Assembly: GCF_014251655.1 (NCBI RefSeq)
Contig: NZ_CP059225.1
Location: forward strand, 65,854 to 129,853
Reading direction: 5' to 3'
DNA length: 64,000 nucleotides
Source of the DNA: Blattabacterium cuenoti
GTDB lineage: Bacteria > Bacteroidota > Bacteroidia > Flavobacteriales > Blattabacteriaceae
Below the pieces are notes generated by a model. The model was not told where the DNA came from. It did not search any database and worked only from the letters and a program-made list of their open reading frames with translations. The translations under genes were made by a program, and so were the position numbers. Each line of letters begins with the position of its first letter. Within the stretch, counting starts at the first letter, position 1. Shown here in pieces: positions 55,535-64,000 of this stretch.

Positions 55535-57364
55535 TCATTTAATAAGATCTTCTAACTTTTCTGAAATAAATAAAACAAGATTTTTTCCATGTAATAAATT
55601 ATTCAGTATTAGAGTTAAATTCAAAGCATCTCGAATCATTTTTTTTCTTTTTTCATCCTTTTTTTCCTGTAAGATATTCTTCATCAAAAGATGATTTGTA
55701 TTTACTATCAATTGATAATATTTATCCTCTTCTATCGTTTTTTGTCCTATAGAACTCATTTCTTTCATTCTTCTTAAATATTCTGGTACTACAATTAAAA
55801 ATGGATAATCGTCTTTGTTTAAATTTTCTAATTGTATAGAAAATTTATAATTTTTTACTAAATTATTATTAATCAGGTGTTTAAGATCCTGTTTTTCTTT
55901 ATCAGAAAGTTCGTAATCCCATTTATCCTTATTTCCATTATTAATTAATCTATCAATATGATTTGAATCTACTCTAACAAAACAAATATCTTTATAAGAA
56001 AATTCTAATTTTTGTATTAGATGAATAGAAATAGGACTATCTAAAATTAAAACTTCAAAAGTTCTATTTTTTGCTTTTTGAATAAAACTATATTGTTTTT
56101 CTTTGTCTGAAGTATAAAGAAAAACAATTTTTCCTTCTTTATTTTTTTGAGTTTCTCTTATTTTCTCTTTGAGTTCTTCTAATGTAAAATAAACATCATC
56201 AACAGAACAAAAAAGAAAAAAATTAATAGCTTTATCAAAAAAGTTAATCGTACTGATCATCCCATATTCTACAATAATTTTTATATCATCCCATTTTTCC
56301 TGAAAATCTTTCCTATTATTTTTGAACATAGAATCCAATTTATCTGCTACTTTCCTTGTTATATATTTAGATATATTATTCACAGATGGATCAGACTGTA
56401 AATGAGAACGTGATACATTAAGAGGAATATCAGGAGAATCTATAACTCCTCTTAACAAACTAAGAAAATCTGCAACAATTCCTTCTAAATTATCCGTAAT
56501 ATAAACTTGATTCTGATACAAATGAATTTTATCTTTTTGTATATCAATTCTTTTCTCTATTTTAGGAAAAAATAAAACTCCCGTTAAATGAAAAGGATGA
56601 TCTATATTCAAATGTACCCAAAATAAAGGGGCATCTAATTGATGAGGATATAATTCATGATAAAAATCTAAATAGTCTTTATTCTTCAATTGAAGTGTAT
56701 TTTTCTTCCAGATAGGATCTACATTATTGATTAATGTCTCTTTTTCTACTTCATTATCTGAGGATAAATAAATTTCCACAGGCATAAATTTGCAATACTT
56801 TTTCAATAATTTTAAAATACGATCATATTCCAAAAATTCCTTACTATCTTCATTAATAAATAATACAATTTCTGTTCCCCTATCTTTTTTTTCAATTTCT
56901 TTCATAATAAAATTAGGAGAACCTTCACAAGACCAAAACATAGATGAAGCTTCCTTTTGATAAGATTGAGTAACTATTTCTACTTTATATGAAATCATAA
57001 AAGAAGAATAAAAACCTAATCCAAAATGACCAATAATATTGGTTGTTGACGTTTTATATTTTTTAATAAATTCTTCTGCTCCAGAAAAAGCTATTTGATT
57101 AATATATTTTTCTACTTCTTCTTTAGTCATTCCAATGCCATTATCTATAATATGAATTGTTTTCTTTTTGATGATAATTTTTATTTTAAAATCATCAACA
57201 ATATCATCCATATTTTCTAGTTTTATTATAGTTTTTAATTTTAATATAGCATCTGTAGCATTAGAAACTAGTTCACGAATAAAAATATCTTGATCAGAAT
57301 AAAGAAATCTTTTAATAATAGGAAAAATATTATCTGAAGTAACACTAATTTTATTATTTTTCAT
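55535..57364 (-). CDS. htpG: Molecular chaperone HtpG (Hsp90)
   Basis: A 609-residue Hsp90. The GHKL ATP-binding domain includes LVSNATDAILKL (about residues 32-43), DNGIGMTKEEV (about 75-85) and GHFGLGFYSSFM (about 112-123). The middle domain catalytic Arg is in SPDIPLNVSRSHLQSD (about 313-328). The C-terminal dimerisation part is shorter than in E. coli. A TAATTTTG -7-like element (57376-57383, minus strand) lies just before the start, without a matching -33. Confidence 0.94.
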   Translation of the reverse strand: MKNNKISVTSDNIFPIIKRFLYSDQDIFIRELVSNATDAILKLKTIIKLENMDDIVDDFKIKIIIKKKTIHIIDNGIGMTKEEVEKYINQIAFSGAEEFIKKYKTSTTNIIGHFGLGFYSSFMISYKVEIVTQSYQKEASSMFWSCEGSPNFIMKEIEKKDRGTEIVLFINEDSKEFLEYDRILKLLKKYCKFMPVEIYLSSDNEVEKETLINNVDPIWKKNTLQLKNKDYLDFYHELYPHQLDAPLFWVHLNIDHPFHLTGVLFFPKIEKRIDIQKDKIHLYQNQVYITDNLEGIVADFLSLLRGVIDSPDIPLNVSRSHLQSDPSVNNISKYITRKVADKLDSMFKNNRKDFQEKWDDIKIIVEYGMISTINFFDKAINFFLFCSVDDVYFTLEELKEKIRETQKNKEGKIVFLYTSDKEKQYSFIQKAKNRTFEVLILDSPISIHLIQKLEFSYKDICFVRVDSNHIDRLINNGNKDKWDYELSDKEKQDLKHLINNNLVKNYKFSIQLENLNKDDYPFLIVVPEYLRRMKEMSSIGQKTIEEDKYYQLIVNTNHLLMKNILQEKKDEKRKKMIRDALNLTLILNNLLHGKNLVLFISEKLEDLIK

Positions 57365-57436
57365 TTTTTGTTAATCAAAATTATACCATACCATGATATA
57401 AGATAAGGATTCTATTTAAAAAAAAATATATCAGTT

Positions 57437-58408
57437 TTAAGTTAAGGAAGGTTCATGTTCATGATTTTTTTTTTCAAATAAACAATCAATAAATTCTTTT
57501 CCATCAAACTTTTTTAAATCTTGTATCTTTTCACCTATTCCGATATACTGTATAGGAATCTTGAACTGATCCATGATTCCTATCACGACTCCTCCTTTAG
57601 CTGTTCCTTCAATTTTGGTTAAAATAATAGAAGAAACTTTAACAAAAGAAGTAAATTTTTTTACTTGTTCAAAAGCGTTTTGTCCCGTAGTTGCATCTAA
57701 AATAAGAATAACCTCATGAGGAGATTCATGGATGACTTTTTTCATTACTCTACTTATTTTAGATAGTTCTTCCATAAGTCCTATCCTATTTTGTAATCTA
57801 CCTGCTGTATCAATAAGTACCACATCTTTTTTTTTAGATTTAGCAGATTGTAAAGTATCATATACTACAGATGCTGGATCCGCATGTATATGTTGTTTTA
57901 CTATAGGAACTCGAGCTTTTTTTGCCCATATTTCTAACTGATCGATTGCTGCTTCTCTAAATGTATCTGCAGCTCCTATAATAGAATTAAAACCTTTTTT
58001 TTTTAAAAGAAAAGCTAATTTTCCAATTGTAGTTGTTTTTCCAACTCCATTTACTCCTACTACCATGATAACGTATGGCTTTTTTTTATAACATTTTATT
58101 TTATCTTCTAAACATTCGTTTTTAATGTTTTTGAAAATATATTCTATTTCTTGATTTAGAAAATCATATAAATCTTGTGTTTTTTTATATTTTTCTTTTT
58201 TAATTTTATTCTCTAAATTTTGAATAATCTTTGTGGTAGTTTCTCTTCCTATATCGGAAGATAATAATATTTCTTCTATAGAATCAATAATAATGTTTGG
58301 ATCTATTTTTGATTTTTTCAGGAAGATATTTTTTATTTTATAAAAAAAAGATTTTTTAGTTTTATTTAATTCATTATCGAATACTTTCTTTTTTTTTATT
58401 AAGAACAT
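57437..58408 (-). CDS. ftsY: Signal recognition particle receptor FtsY
   Basis: A 323-residue SRP GTPase. The helical N domain spans about residues 30-110. The G domain has GVNGVGKTTTIGKLA (about 118-132), DTFREAAIDQLE (about 148-159), DTAGRLQNRIGLMEEL (about 200-215), and TKIEGTAKGG (about 263-272). The acidic A domain of E. coli is lacking, as usual in this phylum. It is the last gene of rpmB-rpmG-DUF4295-ftsY, a Bacteroidota order. Confidence 0.95.
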   Translation of the reverse strand: MFLIKKKKVFDNELNKTKKSFFYKIKNIFLKKSKIDPNIIIDSIEEILLSSDIGRETTTKIIQNLENKIKKEKYKKTQDLYDFLNQEIEYIFKNIKNECLEDKIKCYKKKPYVIMVVGVNGVGKTTTIGKLAFLLKKKGFNSIIGAADTFREAAIDQLEIWAKKARVPIVKQHIHADPASVVYDTLQSAKSKKKDVVLIDTAGRLQNRIGLMEELSKISRVMKKVIHESPHEVILILDATTGQNAFEQVKKFTSFVKVSSIILTKIEGTAKGGVVIGIMDQFKIPIQYIGIGEKIQDLKKFDGKEFIDCLFEKKNHEHEPSLT

Positions 58409-58418
58409 TATTAAAAAA

Positions 58419-58577
58419 TTATTTTTTAAAAAAATATTTTACTTTTTCATTGGAAATCATTCTATTTACAAAAGTATAAAAACCAGTTTTTTTAGACTTT
58501 ACTATTTTTATGGCTAAAGTCATTTTTTTTAAAACTTTTTTATTTTTATTATTTTTTTCTTCTATTTTTTTAGACAT
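58419..58577 (-). CDS. DUF4295 family small basic protein
   Basis: A 52-residue ORF (ATG at 58577, stop at 58419) between rpmG and ftsY. Its core KKMTLAIKIVKSKKTGFYTF (about residues 17-36) matches the Bacteroidota DUF4295 family pattern. It always sits next to rpmG in that phylum as far as I recall, so a ribosome-related role is plausible but unproven. It lies 3 bases after rpmG. The N-terminal part is more Lys/Asn-rich than free-living homologues. Confidence 0.85.
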   Translation of the reverse strand: MSKKIEEKNNKNKKVLKKMTLAIKIVKSKKTGFYTFVNRMISNEKVKYFFKK

Positions 58578-58580
58578 AGT

Positions 58581-58769
58581 TTATTTTATTTCCTTATGAA
58601 TAGTATATTTTCTTAGTACTGGATTAAATTTTCTCAATTCCATTCTATTTGGAGTGTTTTTCCTATTTTTTGTTGTAATATATCTGGAACAACCGGAAAC
58701 TCCACTTTTTCTTTGTTCAGTACATTCTAATATAACTTGAATTCTATTTCCTTTTTTTCCTTTTCCCAT
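58581..58769 (-). CDS. rpmG: 50S ribosomal protein L33
   Basis: A 62-residue bL33 (start [18 protein letters not shown]) with the core [20 protein letters not shown] and a C-terminal KYTIHKE. It has single Cys residues at about 16 and 27 rather than the paired zinc-ribbon CxxC sets, so it is a zinc-free form. It is encoded 19 bases after rpmB. Confidence 0.95.
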   Translation of the reverse strand: MGKGKKGNRIQVILECTEQRKSGVSGCSRYITTKNRKNTPNRMELRKFNPVLRKYTIHKEIK

Positions 58770-58788
58770 TTTTTTTATTTAATTCAAA

Positions 58789-59025
58789 TTATTTACTTTT
58801 TTTTTTATATTTAAAACGTTTTAATGTATTTTCAATTCCTATCTTATTAATGAGTCTAATAGTAGAAATGCAAACTTTTAAAGTAATCCATTTTTTTTCT
58901 TTTATTATAAAAAAACGTTTTCTACATAAATTTATATTAAAACGACGTTTATTTTTATTGTTAGCATGAGAAACTTTATTACCTACCATTGCTTTTTTTC
59001 CTGTCAATTCACAAATTTTTGCCAT
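58789..59025 (-). CDS. rpmB: 50S ribosomal protein L28
   Basis: A 78-residue bL28 (start [20 protein letters not shown]). The core [19 protein letters not shown] and the [16 protein letters not shown] segment fit the family. It opens the ribosomal/SRP-receptor operon and is divergent from yebC. A TATATTTG -7-like element on the minus strand (59066-59073) overlaps the yebC promoter. Confidence 0.95.
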   Translation of the reverse strand: MAKICELTGKKAMVGNKVSHANNKNKRRFNINLCRKRFFIIKEKKWITLKVCISTIRLINKIGIENTLKRFKYKKKSK

Positions 59026-59047
59026 AATAGTTTTTTTTGCTAAATTG

Positions 59048-59075
59048 TTGACAAAATAAGCAATACAAATATAAT
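59048..59075 (+). promoter_or_regulatory. Consensus sigma-70-type promoter (TTGACA-N16-TATAAT) before yebC
   Basis: TTGACA (59048-59053) and TATAAT (59070-59075) are separated by 16 bases, exactly the classical hexamers. Transcription would start near 59083, about 11 bases before the yebC ATG. Such E. coli-like hexamers are unexpected in Bacteroidota, where TTG/TAnnTTTG is the norm. It would drive yebC-rnpB-tRNA-Ser. Confidence 0.5.
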
Positions 59076-59093
59076 TAAAAAGAAGTAATTTTC

Positions 59094-59801
59094 ATGTCAG
59101 GACATAGTAAATGGGCAAATATACAACATAGAAAATCGAATCAGGATTTTAGAAAATCCAAAAAATTTTCCAAAATCATCAAAGAAATTACTATAATTGT
59201 TAAAGAATCAGGAATAAATAATTTCCGATTCAAAAATGCGATTTTGAATGCAAAATCTATTAATGTTCCTAAAAATACTATAGAAAAAGCTATAAAAAAA
59301 GCTTTACAAATAAAAACAGATCATTATAAAAGTTTAAATGTAGAAGGACAAAATTACGGAATTAGTATGATAATAGAATGTATGACGAACAATACTATTA
59401 GAACGACATCCAATATTAGAACCTTTTTTAATAAAAGTGGAGGAAGATTATGTCATAATGGAGAACTAAATCATTTGTTTCGAAGAATCGGTCTTTTTTT
59501 TATAAATAAAAAAGATATTCACTATTCTATGGAGGATTTCGAACTTATGACAATAGATTTTGGAGCTAAAGATTTCATAATAGATAATAATATGATTTCT
59601 GTATATACAGATTTTGAATTCTTCGGATCTATGAAAAACAATTTAGAAAAATTAAATATCCTCCATAAATACCAAGTCAAACGGATTCCTAAACAAATCA
59701 AAGATATTTCAGATGAAAATAAAAATAAAGTATTAAATTTTATTGAAAAACTGAAAAAAGATGAAGATGTAAAAAATATTTTTTCCAATTTTAAATTATA
59801 A
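59094..59801 (+). CDS. YebC/PmpR family protein
   Basis: A 235-residue YebC-family protein starting MSGHSKWANIQHRKSNQD. The middle domain carries ECMTNNTIRTTSNIRTFFNKSGG (in pieces ECMTNNTIRT, IRTFFNKSGG, about residues 98-120). Family members were annotated as transcriptional regulators, and recent work links them to translation of proline-rich stretches. Which applies here is unknown. Its stop codon is 2 bases before the rnpB P1 helix. Confidence 0.92.
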   Translation: MSGHSKWANIQHRKSNQDFRKSKKFSKIIKEITIIVKESGINNFRFKNAILNAKSINVPKNTIEKAIKKALQIKTDHYKSLNVEGQNYGISMIIECMTNNTIRTTSNIRTFFNKSGGRLCHNGELNHLFRRIGLFFINKKDIHYSMEDFELMTIDFGAKDFIIDNNMISVYTDFEFFGSMKNNLEKLNILHKYQVKRIPKQIKDISDENKNKVLNFIEKLKKDEDVKNIFSNFKL

Positions 59802-59803
59802 AA

Positions 59804-60116
59804 AAAAAGTAGAATGTCCTATCGCATTTCTTTTTGGAAATGAGGAAAGTCCGGACACCGTAGAGCAACACAATGGGTAACGCCCTTCCATCGTAAGATG
59901 AGGAATAGTGCAACAGAAAGAATGTATAGGGTTAGATTAAAAAATCTAAACTACTGTAGTGAAATCATGTAAACTCTGTGTGGTGAAATGCCATGTAAAC
60001 CGGAAAATTGGCTCGATCGATACCGGTGGGTAGGCAGATAGAGATTATGGGTAACCTAAATCCTAGATAAATGATAGGTATAAATATACAGAATCCGGCT
60101 TATAGTTCTACTTTTT
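59804..60116 (+). ncRNA. rnpB: RNase P RNA
   Basis: Recognised from the universal core GAGGAAAGTCCGGACACC (59853-59870) followed by GTAGAGCA, and the 3' ACAGAATCCGGCTTATA. The ends are set by an 11-bp P1 helix: AAAAAGTAGAA (59804-59814) with TTCTACTTTTT (60106-60116). A P3 hairpin CATTTC/GAAATG is visible. The RNA is the catalytic part of the tRNA 5'-end processing enzyme. It begins 2 bases after yebC and ends 1 base before tRNA-Ser. Confidence 0.95.
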
Positions 60117-60117
60117 A

Positions 60118-60203
60118 GGAGAGATGGCCGAGAGGATTAAGGCGCACGTCTGGAAAGCGTGTTCACAAAATTAGTGTCAAGGGTTCGAATCCCTTTCTCT
60201 CCG
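60118..60203 (+). tRNA. tRNA-Ser (anticodon GGA)
   Basis: An 86-base class II tRNA. The acceptor stem is GGAGAGA/TCTCTCC, the anticodon loop CTGGAAA has anticodon GGA (stem CACGT/GCGTG), a long variable arm follows, and the T-arm is AGGG-TTCGAAT-CCCT. Discriminator is G, and CCA is not encoded. Its 5' end is one base from the rnpB P1 helix. Confidence 0.95.
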
Positions 60204-60209
60204 CTAAAC

Positions 60210-61373
60210 CTAATAATTTCCTATATCTTTTAATTTTCTTTCAATGACATTGGTTCGAACTCCTAATAATTTATCTATATCCTTAGAAGCTCCTTGTAAT
60301 TTATCTTGTGCTTGATGAAGCAAAAATCCAAATTTCGAAAATTCCTGTTTAACAGTTTCTAATATTTTCCATACTTCAGAACTTCTTTTTTGAATAGCTA
60401 AGGTTCTAAACCCTATTTGTAAACTATTTAATACGGCTGCTAACGTTGATGGTCCTGTTATAACAGTTCTATATTTCCTTAATAATTCTTCTAATAAACT
60501 AGAATTCTTCACTATTTCAGCATATATTCCTTCAAAAGGCAAGAATAAAATAGCAAAATCAGTAGTATGTGGAGGATCTATATATTTATCTCTAATATCT
60601 TTAGACATTTTTTTAAGTACAGATTCCATATTTTTTATAGCCATTTCTATATTCTTTTTTTCTCCTTCACGATAAGCAATCTGTATTTTTTCATAAGTTT
60701 CTTTTGGAAATTTAACATCAATAGGTAACCATATAATATTTCCATCTTCAAGTCCTGGAAGTTTAATTGCAAATTCTACTACAAAATTTGTACTAGATTT
60801 AGTAATAACATTAGTCGCATATTGTTCTGGAGATAAAATTTGTTGTAAAAGCATTGAAAGTTGCATTTCACTAAAACTTCCACATATTTTTACATGATTT
60901 AAAGTTCTTTTCAAAGAACTAACATCTTTTGATAAAACTTTCATTTCTCCTAAACCTTTTTGCAAAAAAGATAACTGATTTCCGATAATTTCAAATGATT
61001 TTCCAAGGTGGAAATTTAAAGATTTTTGAAGTTTTTCACGAATATGTTCTTGAATTTCTTCAAGTTTTCCTTCTACAACCTGTACAAACTTTTCTTGCTC
61101 CGTATGGAAAAAATACAGTTTCTTAGCTTGTTGATCAATATAAAATTCAATTTTTTTATCAATATTGTTTTGAAAATCTATTATATTTTGAATTAATCCA
61201 TTTTTTGATTCTGTTAGAGAATTCCCCATTTCTATTTTTCCATATTGGAATAACTTTTTTATTTCATGTTGTTGAATTTTAAATTCATTTCTAAAAAATA
61301 ATTCCAATTTTCTCAGTAAGAATAAACATATGAGAATAATAAAAAAACAAAAAAATATCAAAAAATAATACAT
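60210..61373 (-). CDS. rmuC: DNA recombination protein RmuC
   Basis: A 387-residue RmuC: one N-terminal membrane helix (about residues 2-20), a long coiled-coil (about 30-165), and the nuclease-like RmuC domain (about 180-350). WLPIDVKFPKETYEKIQ (about 220-236) and TDFAILFLPFEGIYAEIV (about 271-288) contain conserved acidic residues. It limits inversions at short inverted repeats in E. coli. It ends 6 bases after tRNA-Ser on the opposite strand. Confidence 0.9.
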   Translation of the reverse strand: MYYFLIFFCFFIILICLFLLRKLELFFRNEFKIQQHEIKKLFQYGKIEMGNSLTESKNGLIQNIIDFQNNIDKKIEFYIDQQAKKLYFFHTEQEKFVQVVEGKLEEIQEHIREKLQKSLNFHLGKSFEIIGNQLSFLQKGLGEMKVLSKDVSSLKRTLNHVKICGSFSEMQLSMLLQQILSPEQYATNVITKSSTNFVVEFAIKLPGLEDGNIIWLPIDVKFPKETYEKIQIAYREGEKKNIEMAIKNMESVLKKMSKDIRDKYIDPPHTTDFAILFLPFEGIYAEIVKNSSLLEELLRKYRTVITGPSTLAAVLNSLQIGFRTLAIQKRSSEVWKILETVKQEFSKFGFLLHQAQDKLQGASKDIDKLLGVRTNVIERKLKDIGNY

Positions 61374-61413
61374 GAATAAATAGAAAAAATCGTTTTTTTT
61401 ATGAGTAAAAAAA

Positions 61414-61486
<73 letters not shown>

Positions 61487-61549
61487 ATGTTTTTTCAAAA
61501 CAAAATATAATGTTTTTCCTACAAAAAATCAAATATTGATAAAAATTTA

Positions 61550-63109
61550 TCATCCATTCATAGATATTAGAAATTCTTCATTATTCTTAGTTCTAGACAT
61601 TCTAGATCTTAAAAATTCCATAGCTTCCACGGGATTCATATCAGAAAGATGTTTTCGCAAAATCCACATCCTTTGCAAGGTATTTGTATCTAATAAAAGA
61701 TCATCTTTTCTAGTACTAGAAGATACTAAATCAATAGCTGGATAAATACGCTTATTAGCAATCCTCCTATCTAATTGAAGTTCTTTATTCCCTGTTCCTT
61801 TAAATTCTTCAAAAATTACCTCATCCATTTTTGAACCTGTATCAATCATAGCTGTAGCGATAATAGATAAAGATCCTCCTTTTTCTATATTTCTAGCAGC
61901 TCCAAAAAATCGTTTAGGTCTATGTAATGCATTTGCATCCACTCCTCCTGACAAAACTTTTCCAGATGCAGGAGCAACAGTATTATATGCACGTGCCAAA
62001 CGTGTAATAGAATCTAATAATATAACTACATCATGAGAACATTCTACCATTCTTTTTGCTTTTTGTAAAACAATATTAGCTACCTTTACATGTCTATCTG
62101 CTGGTTCATCAAAAGTAGATGCAATAACTTCTCCTTTGACATTTCTTTGCATATCTGTTACTTCTTCCGGACGTTCATCGATTAACAATATAATCAAGTA
62201 TACTTCAGGATGATTAGCTGCAATAGCGTTAGCAATTTCTTTCAGTAAAGTAGTTTTTCCTGTTTTTGGAGGAGCCACAATCATTCCTCTTTGTCCTTTT
62301 CCTATAGGAGTGAAAAGATCCACTATTCTAGTAGAAAGGGTTGCTTTTTTTTCTGCTAACTTAAATTTTTCATTTGGAAACAATGGAGTTAAATGTTCAA
62401 AAGAATTTCTTCCTCTTACAAAAGAAGGAGTTCTACCATTAATCTCTAGAATTTTAGTTAAAGGAAAATATTTTTCTCCATCTTTAGGTGGACGAACTTC
62501 TCCTCTTATTGTATCTCCTGTTTTCATTCCAAATAATCTAATTTGAGATTGAGAAACATAAATATCATCAGGAGATGATAAATAATTAAAATCAGAAGAT
62601 CTTAAAAATCCATAATTTTCCGGCATCATCTCTAAAACTCCTTCGCTAATTATAATACCTTCAAATTCATATTGGTTACGATATCTTTTAGAAGAAACTT
62701 TTTGTGATGTTGTTCCTTCTATAATAGATGAGGATACATGAGAATCAATTCTCTCATTTTTTTTCCAAATAGGAAAATGATGATGTTTTTTATGATATTT
62801 TACAGAATTTTCTGAAAATTTAGATATTTTTAAACGATCCTTAACCTGATATTTTTTTTTACCATTTATACTTTTTTTTTCCGAAAATGAATTATTTTCA
62901 GATTCTATATTATTTTTTCTCACTTTAAATCCTTTTTTTAAAGAATTATCTATTTTTTTTAATGAAGAATTTCTATTATTAAAAATAGAAAGGATTTTTT
63001 CTAGGAGTTCGTTTTTTCGTAATTGTGTACATTTTTTTAAACCGGAAGAACGAGCAATCTCCTGTAATTCAAAAAGTTTTTTACTTTTTAATTCAGTAAT
63101 ATCAAACAT
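61550..63109 (-). CDS. rho: Transcription termination factor Rho with lysine-rich insertion
   Basis: A 519-residue Rho. The N-terminal helix bundle (about residues 1-42) is followed by a low-complexity Lys/Ser/Asn insertion (about 46-145). Then come the cold-shock RNA-binding domain (about 150-225, [20 protein letters not shown]) and the RecA-like motor: Walker A in [20 protein letters not shown] (about 275-294) and [13 protein letters not shown] (about 324-336). Such an insertion is normal for Bacteroidota Rho. With convergent genes packed end to end, Rho may handle much termination here. Confidence 0.95.
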   Translation of the reverse strand: MFDITELKSKKLFELQEIARSSGLKKCTQLRKNELLEKILSIFNNRNSSLKKIDNSLKKGFKVRKNNIESENNSFSEKKSINGKKKYQVKDRLKISKFSENSVKYHKKHHHFPIWKKNERIDSHVSSSIIEGTTSQKVSSKRYRNQYEFEGIIISEGVLEMMPENYGFLRSSDFNYLSSPDDIYVSQSQIRLFGMKTGDTIRGEVRPPKDGEKYFPLTKILEINGRTPSFVRGRNSFEHLTPLFPNEKFKLAEKKATLSTRIVDLFTPIGKGQRGMIVAPPKTGKTTLLKEIANAIAANHPEVYLIILLIDERPEEVTDMQRNVKGEVIASTFDEPADRHVKVANIVLQKAKRMVECSHDVVILLDSITRLARAYNTVAPASGKVLSGGVDANALHRPKRFFGAARNIEKGGSLSIIATAMIDTGSKMDEVIFEEFKGTGNKELQLDRRIANKRIYPAIDLVSSSTRKDDLLLDTNTLQRMWILRKHLSDMNPVEAMEFLRSRMSRTKNNEEFLISMNG

Positions 63110-63227
63110 AAAATGATTGGGTTATTAATATATTATGATTACTCAGTAATATACTTTTTTAGTATAAAAAAACGATCGATATAATTAAAAAAAATAATTT
63201 TGTATAAAAAAATTTAATTTTCATGTT

Positions 63228-63602
63228 ATGTTATATAGAAAACAAACATTATATTCTTTGATCTCTATTTTTATTTATTCTTTTTCTTTATATTTTTATC
63301 CTCATATTTTTATTCATTCAAAAAAAATAGTTTTTATTATTTTATGTTTAATTCTATCTTTTTTAAGTTTTTTTTCTTTTAAAAATAGAAAATATCAAAT
63401 ACTAATGAATAAAATCAATATTTTTTTAAATAGTACTCATTTTATACTGATTATTTTTTTTTCATATAAACAATTCATAAAAGAATTTTTATTTCTTTTT
63501 ATTGTTTTATCATGTTTTTGCAATACATGGATTTTATTTTTAGCTAATAAAGCTATCAAAAAAGATTTGGAATTTATTCAATCCATAAATAGAATACGAT
63601 AA
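63228..63602 (+). CDS. Small polytopic membrane protein of unknown function
   Basis: A 124-residue protein with about four hydrophobic segments (about residues 10-25, 32-50, 65-80 and 85-106) and basic Lys/Asn-rich loops. I do not recognise a family. A TAATTTTG -7-like element lies at 63195-63202. An overlapping ATG at 63223 is in a frame that closes quickly, so 63228 is the start. It precedes prfA by 61 bases. Confidence 0.6.
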   Translation: MLYRKQTLYSLISIFIYSFSLYFYPHIFIHSKKIVFIILCLILSFLSFFSFKNRKYQILMNKINIFLNSTHFILIIFFSYKQFIKEFLFLFIVLSCFCNTWILFLANKAIKKDLEFIQSINRIR

Positions 63603-63663
63603 ATGATCGTTCAATTTTTTATTATTAAAATTTTATAAAAAAATTGAATATAATAAATACAAA

Positions 63664-64000
63664 ATGAAAAAAATTTCATTAATTGAAAAATTAGAAAAAT
63701 TCAAAAAAGAATTTTATGAAATTTCAAAAACTATAACACAATCCGATGTTATATCGGATCCAAAAAAATACAAAATTTTATTGAAAAAATATTTAAAATT
63801 AGAAAAAATAGTTTTCCTATATGAAAAATATAAAAAAAAATGGAATTTACTTCAAGAAGCAAATTCCATTTTAATAGAGGATTCAGATTCAGATCTAAAA
63901 CAATTAGCCTATATAGAAAAAAAAGAAATTTTGGAAAATCTGTATTTTATCGAAAAAAAAGCCTATAAGCTACTTTACCAAGAAGAAAAATCAGAAGAAG
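63664..64000 (+). CDS. prfA: Peptide chain release factor 1, N-terminal part (cut by window end)
   Basis: 112 codons are open to the window edge. The N-terminal coiled-coil domain of RF1 is recognisable: SLIEKLEKFKKEFYEISKT, QSDVISDPKKYKILLKKYLK, EDSDSDLKQLAYIEKKEI. The PxT tripeptide and GGQ parts lie beyond the window. The order of conserved segments fits RF1 rather than RF2; the decision rests on the N-terminus only. Confidence 0.8.
   Translation, partial: MKKISLIEKLEKFKKEFYEISKTITQSDVISDPKKYKILLKKYLKLEKIVFLYEKYKKKWNLLQEANSILIEDSDSDLKQLAYIEKKEILENLYFIEKKAYKLLYQEEKSEE

Overview
The window is an about 64 kb, very AT-rich, gene-dense chromosomal segment from a reduced-genome member of the Flavobacteriales (Bacteroidota). 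The best fit is Blattabacterium, the cockroach fat-body endosymbiont. This rests on the flavobacterial gene content and order: alternative complex III (actA-F), rpmB-rpmG-DUF4295-ftsY, HU-mutY-gldE, TPR-ribH-mutL-rhomboid, dapB-lepB, and an atp operon without atpD and atpC. It also rests on the AT bias, near-zero gene spacing, lack of mobile elements, and complete branched-chain amino acid genes that a host could use. The genus is inferred; no 16S rRNA is in the window. I found no insertion sequences, phage, CRISPR or defence genes.

Layout. Positions 1-4.6 kb hold DUF3127, a band-7 protein, a SufT-like protein and a pair of M16 peptidases (one catalytic, one lacking the zinc motif). Positions 4.7-12.8 kb hold the actABCDEF respiratory operon. 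Positions 13.0-15.5 kb hold a KtrAB/Trk potassium system, followed by the largest gene-free stretch (15470-16045). Positions 16-20.8 kb hold tsaB, nadE, folE, cysS and metB-like. Positions 20.9-26.8 kb hold atpBEFHAG and trpS. Positions 26.8-30.2 kb hold grpE-dnaJ, behind a sigma-54-type promoter, and mnmA. Positions 30.3-36.6 kb hold ilvDBNCA with a structured leader, closed by a convergent tRNA-Leu. Positions 36.8-45.0 kb hold dapB, lepB, rhomboid, mutL, ribH, a TPR protein, gldE and a frameshifted mutY. Positions 45-51.7 kb hold HU, a tiny basic protein, rng, tRNA-Leu, a GHMP kinase, fabD, tatD, fumC and ftsB-like. Positions 51.7-59 kb hold mnmG, ybeY, pssA, an exonuclease, htpG, ftsY, DUF4295, rpmG and rpmB. 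Positions 59-64 kb hold yebC, rnpB, tRNA-Ser, rmuC, tRNA-fMet, rho, a membrane protein and the start of prfA.

Together these genes cover energy conversion (quinol oxidation by alternative complex III, F-type ATP synthase), isoleucine and valine synthesis, a lysine/peptidoglycan step, cofactors (NAD, folate, riboflavin), tRNA modification, chaperones, and a residual DNA-repair set. Four points most deserve a second look: (1) rnpB lies one base upstream of tRNA-Ser, so RNase P could form the 3' end of its own RNA; (2) a GG-N10-GC sigma-54-type promoter precedes grpE-dnaJ; (3) the ilv operon has a leader with a short ORF overlapping a terminator-like hairpin; (4) mutY is broken only by an A11 tract, which suggests rescue by polymerase slippage.
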